Shown here piece by piece: positions 40,723 to 46,619 of a DNA stretch of 46,619 nucleotides. Below the pieces are notes generated by a model. It was not told the origin of the DNA. It did no database searches and worked only from the letters and a program-made list of their open reading frames with translations. The stretch is from an uncultured Clostridia bacterium. Its GTDB lineage: Bacteria; Bacillota; Clostridia; Oscillospirales; Ruminococcaceae. The stretch is taken from contig CAMAGG010000002.1 in the NCBI GenBank assembly GCA_945833805.1, forward strand, positions 1 through 46,619. Direction: 5' to 3'. The translations under genes were made by a program, and so were the position numbers. Numbering within the stretch: the stretch's first letter is position 1; each line of letters opens with the position of its first letter.

Positions 40723-40744
40723 AAAGGGCAGCATTCTGCCCTTT
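40723..40744 (-). terminator. Terminator of the lysine-biosynthesis operon
   Basis: A perfect 9-bp stem, AAAGGGCAG/CTGCCCTTT, with a 4-base loop, followed on the minus strand by CTTTATTTTG. It lies just downstream of mscS. Confidence 0.85.
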
Positions 40745-40752
40745 CGTAAGTA

Positions 40753-41691
40753 TTATTCCTTGACCACATGAACGTCCAGCTGGTCGAATGGGATCGAAAT
40801 TCCCCCGGAGATGAATGCAGCCCTGACCTCCTCGGTCACTGAGAAATATACGTCCCAGTAATCGGAGGGCTTGCACCACGGGCGCACGGCAAGTACTATC
40901 GCGCTTGCTCCGTGTTCAAGCATATTCACCGTGGGTGCAGGGGTTTTCAGTATCTTGTCATTCTTGTCAAGCAGCGCAAGAACAATAGTCCTTGCCTTCT
41001 CATAGTCGTCTTCATAACTGATTGAAAATGTCAGATCCACGCGGCGGCAGTCGTTGCAGCTATTGTTGATAACAGTTGCCCCGGAAACCTGCCCGTTTGG
41101 TATGAAAATCGCCTGATTTGTCGCGGAATCAAGCCGTGTGTACAGAATAGTTATCTGCTTTACGGTTCCCTCCACGCCGGAAACGACGATATAATCGCCG
41201 ATCTTGAACGGCTTGTTTATCATCAGCATAATGCCGCCGGCAACGTTTGAAAGGCTGCTCTGGAGGGCAAGACCTACCGCCACTCCGGCAGTACCGATGA
41301 CCGTGACTACCGAGGTCGCCGGGATACCCAGCATAGAAAGCACCACAGTTATCAGCAGGACATACAGAATGATCTTGCTGCACTGTTTGAGGAAATTATT
41401 CACCGTAAGGTCGATCTTGGTCTTGTCAAGCCCCTTGCTGATGAGCTTAAGTACAAGCTTGCACAGGATAAGCCCGACAATAAGCACGATCACCGCCATG
41501 ATGATCGTGGGGATCGCGCCGATCACGGCATTCAGCATATTCTGAAAGAATTCGCCTATTTTTGAGACGGTTTCCTCCGGATTCTGAACAAGCTCCTGAA
41601 CCGCGTCGTTCAGAGTTGTTTCCTGTACCGGAGCTTCTGCGACAGATTCGGCAGCGGATTCAGCAGCAGAAACTAAATTAAATATGCTCAC
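40753..41691 (-). CDS. Small-conductance mechanosensitive channel, MscS family
   Basis: A 312-residue membrane channel. An acidic, Ala/Glu-rich N-terminus (AAESAAESVAEAP) precedes three membrane segments. The pore helix TM3 (VIGTAGVAVGLALQSSLSNVAGGIMLM, about 130-156) leads into the beta domain KPFKIGDYIVVSGVEGTVKQI and a mixed C-terminal domain. The start is GTG overlapping the ACT-protein stop (GTGA). It is the last gene of a lysine-riboswitch operon, an unusual place for an osmotic valve. Some MscS homologues export amino acids (MscCG, glutamate, in Corynebacterium). Confidence 0.9.
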   Translation of the reverse strand: MSIFNLVSAAESAAESVAEAPVQETTLNDAVQELVQNPEETVSKIGEFFQNMLNAVIGAIPTIIMAVIVLIVGLILCKLVLKLISKGLDKTKIDLTVNNFLKQCSKIILYVLLITVVLSMLGIPATSVVTVIGTAGVAVGLALQSSLSNVAGGIMLMINKPFKIGDYIVVSGVEGTVKQITILYTRLDSATNQAIFIPNGQVSGATVINNSCNDCRRVDLTFSISYEDDYEKARTIVLALLDKNDKILKTPAPTVNMLEHGASAIVLAVRPWCKPSDYWDVYFSVTEEVRAAFISGGISIPFDQLDVHVVKE

Positions 41692-42137
41692 TTCTCAAAC
41701 ATCTCCCTGAGTCCTGCCTCCGCAGCGTCGCCGTCGCTCTCGCGGATAAGTACTGATATCTCATCAACACCTGTGGTGATCAGCAAAATCATCGCGTCGA
41801 TCTTGTTGAGCAGATTGAAGACCTTTGCCGCAAAGCCCGCCTGTGTTTCCATTTCACCGGTCTTAATTACGATCTTGCGGTTGCTGCTGTTGATCATCGG
41901 AGTGATCTCGTGGCTCTCCTTGAGCGCCTTTATAACGCCAAGCAGCTTCGGCATATCGTCGTCGTTTACGGTAAATCCAAATCCGAACCGCTCTGAGGTC
42001 GGCGCGGTCATGGAGATCATGTCGATATTAATACCCGCCTGCGCAACGGCGGTAAGAGTGTCCTCCATAATAGTCTTGTACAGAGGAACATTGTTGAAGG
42101 TAACGGCAGAAACGTTTTCAGTTACAGTAATGTTCAT
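41688..42137 (-). CDS. ACT-domain protein, aspartokinase regulatory-domain-like
   Basis: A 149-residue protein made of two ACT domains. MNITVTENVSAVTFNNVPL and TLTAVAQAGINIDMISMTAP resemble the first, and the second contains KVFNLLNKIDAMILLITTGVDEISVLI. This matches the C-terminal regulatory part of aspartokinase without the kinase domain. It probably binds lysine or another aspartate-family amino acid. The ATG at 42137 lies 8 bases after GGAG, inside the end of dapB; the upstream TTG is less likely. It lies between dapB and mscS in the same operon. Confidence 0.85.
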   Translation of the reverse strand: MNITVTENVSAVTFNNVPLYKTIMEDTLTAVAQAGINIDMISMTAPTSERFGFGFTVNDDDMPKLLGVIKALKESHEITPMINSSNRKIVIKTGEMETQAGFAAKVFNLLNKIDAMILLITTGVDEISVLIRESDGDAAEAGLREMFEK

Positions 42138-42139
42138 TG

Positions 42140-42898
42140 TCAATTCTCCTTAATCAAATCTGACATTGCGTAAAGTCCCGCAGGCTTTCCCGCAAGGAAT
42201 ACCGCCGCATTTACAGCTCCGGCAGCGAAAACTTCCTTAGACTGCGCGGAATGGGACAGGGTGATCACCTCGTCATGTCCGGCGAAAATAACATCATGCT
42301 CGCCGACGATCGTGCCGCCGCGGATAGAATGCAGTCCTATCTCGTCCTTGTCACGGGGCTTTCTGACGCTGTGGCGATCGTAAACGAAACGTTCCTTGCC
42401 GCCCAGTTCCTCGTTGATCGCCTCGGCTATCATGATCGCCGTGCCGGAGGGCGCGTCTTTCTTGAGATTGTGGTGCTTCTCAACGATCTCCACATCAAAC
42501 TGACCGCCAAGAATCTGAGCCGCTTTGCGGGCAAGTTCTACCAGCAGGTTAATTCCCAGCGACATATTGAATGTGAAGAATACCGGGATCTGCGCTGCCG
42601 CCGCGGTGATCTGGCTGCGTTCCTCATCGGTGTAGCCGGTTGTGGCAAGCACCAGCGGAACATTGTTCATCTTTCCGTAGCTGAGCAGGTCAGGCAGCGC
42701 CGACGGGTGAGAGAAGTCAATGATAACGTCCGGCTTTTCCGGCATCTCGAACACCTTTTTGTACACCGGAAACTCATCGTACTGCTCGCCGAAAAGGTCG
42801 ATCCCGGCGATCACGGTGCAGTCGCTGCGCTCCTTTACAAGCCCGGCGATAACTCTGCCCATTTTTCCGCAGGCTCCGGTTATTGCTATTTTAGTCAT
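42140..42898 (-). CDS. dapB: 4-hydroxy-tetrahydrodipicolinate reductase
   Basis: NAD(P)H-dependent reductase of the diaminopimelate/lysine pathway, 252 residues. The nucleotide loop is ITGACGKMGR (residues 6-15). VEKHHNLKKDAPSGTA carries the catalytic His and Lys (about 135-150), and SIRGGTIVGEHDVIFAG is family-typical. The start follows GAAAGGATCTTCAA. It acts right after DapA. Confidence 0.97.
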   Translation of the reverse strand: MTKIAITGACGKMGRVIAGLVKERSDCTVIAGIDLFGEQYDEFPVYKKVFEMPEKPDVIIDFSHPSALPDLLSYGKMNNVPLVLATTGYTDEERSQITAAAAQIPVFFTFNMSLGINLLVELARKAAQILGGQFDVEIVEKHHNLKKDAPSGTAIMIAEAINEELGGKERFVYDRHSVRKPRDKDEIGLHSIRGGTIVGEHDVIFAGHDEVITLSHSAQSKEVFAAGAVNAAVFLAGKPAGLYAMSDLIKEN

Positions 42899-42957
42899 TT
42901 GAAGATCCTTTCATAACCTTGAACATCGGGCGGAAACAGTATTCCCGCCCGCTATTT

Positions 42958-43851
42958 TTACTTTACAGCTCCGACTAGTCCGAGAGGCTGCATTTCTGCT
43001 CTCAGCTTCTCGACCTGCTCTGCGGTCATTGAAGCCAGCGGCAGTCTGCATTCTCCCGCCTTGAAGCCCATGATGTTCAGCGCTTCCTTTACAGGAATGG
43101 GGTTCACGTCCATGAACAGAGCCTTTTCAAATGCAAGGATCCTCTTCTGGATCTCAAGAGCCTCGGACTGCTTTCCGGCAAGGTACAGAGCGACCTCGTC
43201 GTGCTTTTCCTTAGGCATGAGGTTTGAAGTTACCGAGATAACTCCCTTGCCGCCGAGGGACAGCATGGGTATCACCTGATCGTCGTTTCCTGAATAGATA
43301 TCAAGGTCGGTGTAGGATGCGATCTCTGCCGCGAGGGAGAAATTTCCGCTTGCCTCTTTGGTCGCAACTATATTCGGGTGCTTTGCAAGCTCCTTGTATG
43401 CGTCGATTGAGATATTAATGCCGGTTCTGCTGGGAACATTATACAGCACTATCGGGATATTTACGCTGTCCGCAATGGCGGTAAAGTGCTTTACAAGCCC
43501 TCTCTGGGAGGTCTTGTTGTAATAAGGAGTTACCTGAAGCAGCCCGTCCGCGCCCAGCTTTTCGGCTCTCTGGGACAGGGAAACAGCGTGAGCAGTGTCG
43601 TTACTGCCAGTGCCGGCGATAACCGGGATCTTTCCGGCAATGCGCTTTACAGCATAGCCTATGCACTCTAGGTGCTCCTCGTCCGGCATTGTGGAGGCTT
43701 CTCCGGTAGTTCCGCAGACAACAACTGCGTCAGCGCCGCCGGAAACCTGAAAATCCAGCATTCTGCCGAATTCCTCATAATTAATGGAACCGTCTGCGTT
43801 CATCGGTGTGGCGATCGCAGTGCCTACACCGGTAAAAATTGTCTTTTTCAT
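42958..43851 (-). CDS. dapA: 4-hydroxy-tetrahydrodipicolinate synthase
   Basis: Pyruvate-dependent aldolase that condenses pyruvate with aspartate semialdehyde, 297 residues. VVCGTTGEASTM (about 44), YNVPSRTGINIS with the catalytic Tyr (about 135), and IVATKEASGNF with the Schiff-base Lys (about 163) are all present. The start follows GAAAGGAAAATCCC. It follows asd by 26 bp. Confidence 0.97.
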   Translation of the reverse strand: MKKTIFTGVGTAIATPMNADGSINYEEFGRMLDFQVSGGADAVVVCGTTGEASTMPDEEHLECIGYAVKRIAGKIPVIAGTGSNDTAHAVSLSQRAEKLGADGLLQVTPYYNKTSQRGLVKHFTAIADSVNIPIVLYNVPSRTGINISIDAYKELAKHPNIVATKEASGNFSLAAEIASYTDLDIYSGNDDQVIPMLSLGGKGVISVTSNLMPKEKHDEVALYLAGKQSEALEIQKRILAFEKALFMDVNPIPVKEALNIMGFKAGECRLPLASMTAEQVEKLRAEMQPLGLVGAVK

Positions 43852-43877
43852 GGGATTTTCCTTTCACTCGGAAAAAA

Positions 43878-44960
43878 TCAGTCCAGATAACCCTTTGCAG
43901 CAAGCAGCTCTGCCATTTCAACAGCACCGCCCGCAGCACCTCTAAGGGTGTTATGGGACAGGCATACGAACTTGTAGTCAAACATTGTGTCAGGACGAAG
44001 TCTGCCGACGGAAACAGCCATACCGCCCTCAAGGTTGCGGTGCAGCTTAGCCTGCGGCATATTGTCCTCCTCGAAGTAATGAATGAACTGCTTCGGAGCG
44101 GAGGGCAGCTTCAGCGCCTGCGGCTCGCCGGAATATTCAGCCCAGATCTTCTTGATCTCGTCCATAGAGGGCTTATTCTCAAAGTTTACGAAAACTGCCG
44201 CGAAATGTCCGTTGGAAACAGGTACTCTCAGGCACTGGGTGGTGATGAGCGGGGACTGAGCCTTTACGATCTCTCCGCCCTCGATCTTGCCCCATACCTT
44301 CAGCGGCTCCTGCTCGGACTTTTCTTCCTCGCCGCCGATGTAGGGAATGAGGTTATCCACCATTTCCGGCCATGTTTCAAAGGTCTTTCCTGCTCCGGAG
44401 ATCGCCTGATAGGTGCAGGCGAGAATGTTCCTGATGCCGAACTTTCTCAGAGGAGAAAGAGCGGGAACGTAGCTCTGGATAGAGCAGTTGGACTTTACGG
44501 AAATGAAGCCGCGCTTGGTTCCGAGGCGCTTCTTCTGAGCCTCGATGATCGCAGCGTGCTCTGCGTTTACCTCAGGAATGATCATCGGAACGTCCGGTGT
44601 GAAGCGGTGCGCTGAGTTGTTGGACATGACCGGGCATTCCGCCTTTGCATATTCTTCCTCAAGGGCGCGGATCTCGTCCTTCTTCATGTCAACCGCGCAA
44701 AAAACGAAATCCACCTTGGAAGCGATCTCCTTAACGTCTGCGGTTGCGTCGTTGATGACGATATTCTCCATGCTCTTGGGCATCGGAGTATCCATGAGCC
44801 AGCGCTCGCCGACTGCCTCTTTATAGGTCTTGCCTGCGGAACGGGGAGAAGCCGCGAGTGCGACTACATTGAACCACGGGTGGTTTTCAAGCAGCGTAGC
44901 GAACCGCTGACCTACCATTCCCGTTGCGCCGATAATACCGACATTATACTTTTCTTTCAT
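43878..44960 (-). CDS. asd: Aspartate-semialdehyde dehydrogenase
   Basis: NADP enzyme that reduces aspartyl phosphate to the semialdehyde, 360 residues. This is the longer archaeal/fungal-like class (VMSNNSAHRFTPDVPMIIPEVN), found also in Clostridia. Nucleotide loop GIIGATGMVGQRF (9-21), catalytic Cys in VKSNCSIQSYV (about 155). The ATG at 44960 follows GAAAGGATACATTTAGT; the longer frame lies in the leader. It is the first gene of the riboswitch-controlled operon. Confidence 0.95.
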   Translation of the reverse strand: MKEKYNVGIIGATGMVGQRFATLLENHPWFNVVALAASPRSAGKTYKEAVGERWLMDTPMPKSMENIVINDATADVKEIASKVDFVFCAVDMKKDEIRALEEEYAKAECPVMSNNSAHRFTPDVPMIIPEVNAEHAAIIEAQKKRLGTKRGFISVKSNCSIQSYVPALSPLRKFGIRNILACTYQAISGAGKTFETWPEMVDNLIPYIGGEEEKSEQEPLKVWGKIEGGEIVKAQSPLITTQCLRVPVSNGHFAAVFVNFENKPSMDEIKKIWAEYSGEPQALKLPSAPKQFIHYFEEDNMPQAKLHRNLEGGMAVSVGRLRPDTMFDYKFVCLSHNTLRGAAGGAVEMAELLAAKGYLD

Positions 44961-45013
44961 GACTAAATGTATCCTTTCTCTTTTTTTGTTTTGCGATATG
45001 TGTTTTTGCGCCA

Positions 45014-45043
45014 AAAATAGCCGATGAGAAAATGTCATCGGCT
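45014..45043 (-). terminator. Riboswitch expression-platform terminator
   Basis: On the minus strand AGCCGATGA and TCATCGGCT form a 9-bp stem with a 7-base loop, followed by ATTTTTGG. Its 5' arm CCGATGACA is fully complementary to UGUCAUCGG in the aptamer's 3' part (rc of 45086-45094), which gives the antiterminator. High lysine should favour termination. Confidence 0.85.
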
Positions 45044-45061
45044 CTAATGGTTATCATCAAA

Positions 45062-45232
45062 AGTATGCGATAGCTCTCCATCAGACCGATGACAACCGTA
45101 CGCCTGTTCAACGCACAGCCAGATATGCACACCACGGAATGCGCACTCTTCGGCGGTTAGCCTTTCACACAGCCGATCTCCGCAGATCTTTACGGCTTTG
45201 CTACTGATCAGTCCCGCACCTCTATCAGCTCC
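45062..45232 (-). promoter_or_regulatory. Lysine riboswitch (L-box)
   Basis: On the minus strand, the conserved L-box blocks appear in order: GAUAGAGGUGCGG, CAGUAGC, GAAAGGCUAACCGCCGAAG, CUGGCUGUGCG, and UGGAGAGCUAUC. GAUAG and CUAUC close P1. It lies between the asd promoter and a terminator whose arm can pair with the aptamer, so lysine should shut off asd-dapA-dapB-ACT-mscS by premature termination. Confidence 0.92.
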
Positions 45233-45260
45233 GGGGTTTCACGAACCCCTGCTTTTATCT

Positions 45261-45289
45261 ATTTTATCACAATACATTACAGTTGTCAA
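45261..45289 (-). promoter_or_regulatory. asd operon promoter
   Basis: On the minus strand TTGACA (45284-45289), 17 bp, TAAAAT (45261-45266), just upstream of the riboswitch. Confidence 0.85.
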
Positions 45290-45356
45290 CCCCCATTCGT
45301 ATAAATATTCTTCAAAAAAGATGCATATTTTGGTTAATATACACAACGCAGAAAAA

Positions 45357-45385
45357 TTGATTTATTACTGGATTTATGGTAAAAT
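45357..45385 (+). promoter_or_regulatory. queA promoter
   Basis: TTGATT (45357-45362), 17 bp, TAAAAT (45380-45385), about 30 bases before the start. It diverges from the asd promoter. Confidence 0.7.
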
Positions 45386-45416
45386 AGATGTATTATCGAG
45401 AAAAGGAATAGTAAAC

Positions 45417-46508
45417 ATGACAATGCTGAAATCAGATTTTAACTACGAGCTTCCGGAGGAGCTTATCGCTCAGACCCCTGCAGAGCCCCGGGACAGTTCC
45501 CGGCTCATGGCGATAGACAGAGCCACTGGAGAAATTACCCACGACCATTTCTACAATATATGCAATTACCTCGAACCGGGTGATCTTCTGGTGATGAACG
45601 ACAGCAAGGTTTTCCCCGCACGCATATACGGAACAAAGCGCGGCACAGGAGTTCCGGTGGAATTTCTGCTGCTGAAGCGGCTCAGCCTTACCGAGTGGGA
45701 AACACTGGTAAGACCCGGACGCAGGCTGAAGCCCGGAGCAGTCGTGGACTTCCCGGAGGGGCTTTCCGCCGAGGTTCTTGACACGGTGAACGACGGAAAC
45801 CGACTGGTAAAATTCACGTTTGAGGGGGATTTCTTCGACATTCTGGACAGGATTGGTCAGATGCCGCTGCCGCCCTACATTACAGAAAAGCTCCAGGACA
45901 AGGACAGATATAACACCATATACTGCCGGGAAACCGGCTCTGCCGCCGCTCCCACCGCAGGACTGCACTTCACGGACAATGTATTCCGCTCCCTTGCTGA
46001 AAAGGGCGTGGATACCGCCTATGTAACGCTTCACGTTGGTCTGGGTACGTTCCGTCCGGTCAAGGAGGACAATATCCTCGACCACAAAATGCACGTTGAA
46101 CATTACTCCGTGCCGGAAATAACCGCGCAGAAGATCCGCCGCTGCAAAGCTAACGGCGGCAGGGTGATCTCAGTCGGGACTACCTCCTGCCGCACGCTTG
46201 AATCCGCCGCCGGAGTTCAGCCGGAGCTTTTCGCTCCCACAGGCGCTGACAAGGGTAATTCACCTCTGACCGGCTCGGACAGCCCTATCCTCACTCAGGA
46301 CACAGGTATTTTCATCTATCCCGGCTATGAATTTAAGGTGATAGACGGACTGATAACAAACTTCCACCTGCCGGAAAGCACACTCATAATGCTGGTGAGC
46401 GCGTTCCTCGGACGCGAGAGAACTCTTCACGCGTATGAAGTCGCTGTAAAGGAAAGATACAGATTCTTCTCTTTCGGTGACGCTATGTATATAGGACGCA
46501 GGAAATGA
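45417..46508 (+). CDS. queA: tRNA preQ1(34) S-adenosylmethionine ribosyltransferase-isomerase
   Basis: Penultimate enzyme of queuosine synthesis, transferring ribose from SAM to preQ1 at tRNA wobble position 34. 363 residues. Landmarks: [23 protein letters not shown] at the start, [12 protein letters not shown] (about 60), [22 protein letters not shown] (about 165), [16 protein letters not shown] [17 protein letters not shown] (about 202) and [16 protein letters not shown] (about 318). The ATG at 45417 follows AAAAGGA and a promoter; a longer frame reaches back through the promoter and is rejected. A terminator follows. Confidence 0.97.
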   Translation: MTMLKSDFNYELPEELIAQTPAEPRDSSRLMAIDRATGEITHDHFYNICNYLEPGDLLVMNDSKVFPARIYGTKRGTGVPVEFLLLKRLSLTEWETLVRPGRRLKPGAVVDFPEGLSAEVLDTVNDGNRLVKFTFEGDFFDILDRIGQMPLPPYITEKLQDKDRYNTIYCRETGSAAAPTAGLHFTDNVFRSLAEKGVDTAYVTLHVGLGTFRPVKEDNILDHKMHVEHYSVPEITAQKIRRCKANGGRVISVGTTSCRTLESAAGVQPELFAPTGADKGNSPLTGSDSPILTQDTGIFIYPGYEFKVIDGLITNFHLPESTLIMLVSAFLGRERTLHAYEVAVKERYRFFSFGDAMYIGRRK

Positions 46509-46531
46509 TCTAACCACAAGACACGAAATCA

Positions 46532-46566
46532 GGCGCGCTGATATGATATGCAGTGCGCCATTTTTC
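46532..46566 (+). terminator. queA terminator
   Basis: GGCGCGCTG (46532-46540) pairs with CAGTGCGCC (46551-46559), one wobble, followed by ATTTTTC. Nothing further is seen to the end of the window. Confidence 0.8.
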
Positions 46567-46619
46567 ACGTTCTGTCCGTGGATTTGCACAATTTATTTAC
46601 ACAGATTTTTTCATCTCAC

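Overview
The window looks like chromosomal DNA of a gut-type, low-to-mid GC Clostridia member, most likely Oscillospiraceae/Ruminococcaceae. Three things point there: the Firmicutes gene order asp23-nusB-xseA-xseB-ispA-dxs-tlyA-nadK-argR-recN, the dgt-dnaG-rpoD macrolocus, and a tiny spoVM gene, which indicates an endospore-forming lineage. Most promoters are textbook sigma-A sites (TTGACA-like, 17 bp, TATAAT-like). No rRNA, tRNA, CRISPR array or intact insertion sequence was seen. The family assignment is inference.

Layout. 1-824: a decayed gene fragment and unexplained inverted repeats. 825-4202: an amino-acid ABC importer (binding protein resembling the Campylobacter cysteine receptor CjaA, ATPase, two permeases) with two tandem promoters and a possible structured leader. 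4291-5849: pdxST (PLP synthesis) behind a 10-bp palindrome at the -35. 6049-9551: a small XRE regulator, a cytidylate-kinase-like protein, an ArsB/NhaD-type transporter with a structured leader, and corrinoid adenosyltransferase. 9649-11197: NADP-type glutamate dehydrogenase plus a 58-residue downstream gene. 11670-14342: a phage-style trio (sigma-region-4-like protein, XRE repressor, ImmA peptidase), a TetR regulator with nested operators, and a small unknown. 14403-19126: a CtpE-like P-type ATPase diverging from a phosphohexomutase whose leader carries six 14-bp repeats. 19285-25416: rpmE, a YigZ protein, dgt, dnaG and two full-length rpoD genes in tandem. 25476-27288: a LacI regulator, a repeat-bearing intergenic region with an orphan promoter, a 55-residue membrane protein and spoVM.

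27432-40619 is one long minus-strand housekeeping cluster: stress protein Asp23, NusB, exonuclease VII, isoprenoid genes (ispA, dxs), a YuiD-like membrane protein, TlyA, NAD kinase, ArgR, RecN and a PepV-like dipeptidase. Between nadK and argR sits a three-gene insert (AraC regulator, alpha/alpha-toroid protein, AlkZ-related protein) with its own internal promoter. 40753-44960 is a diaminopimelate/lysine operon (asd-dapA-dapB-ACT protein-mscS) under a clear lysine riboswitch with terminator. queA transcribes away from it at the right end.

Most of the window is ordinary core genome. The strongest points for a second look are the tandem rpoD pair, the 14-bp repeat leader of the phosphohexomutase, an 83-90 bp palindromic repeat present twice, two orphan promoters that may make small RNAs, the nadK-argR insert, and the lysine-riboswitch-controlled MscS channel. 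No clearly new multi-gene system could be proven from sequence alone.
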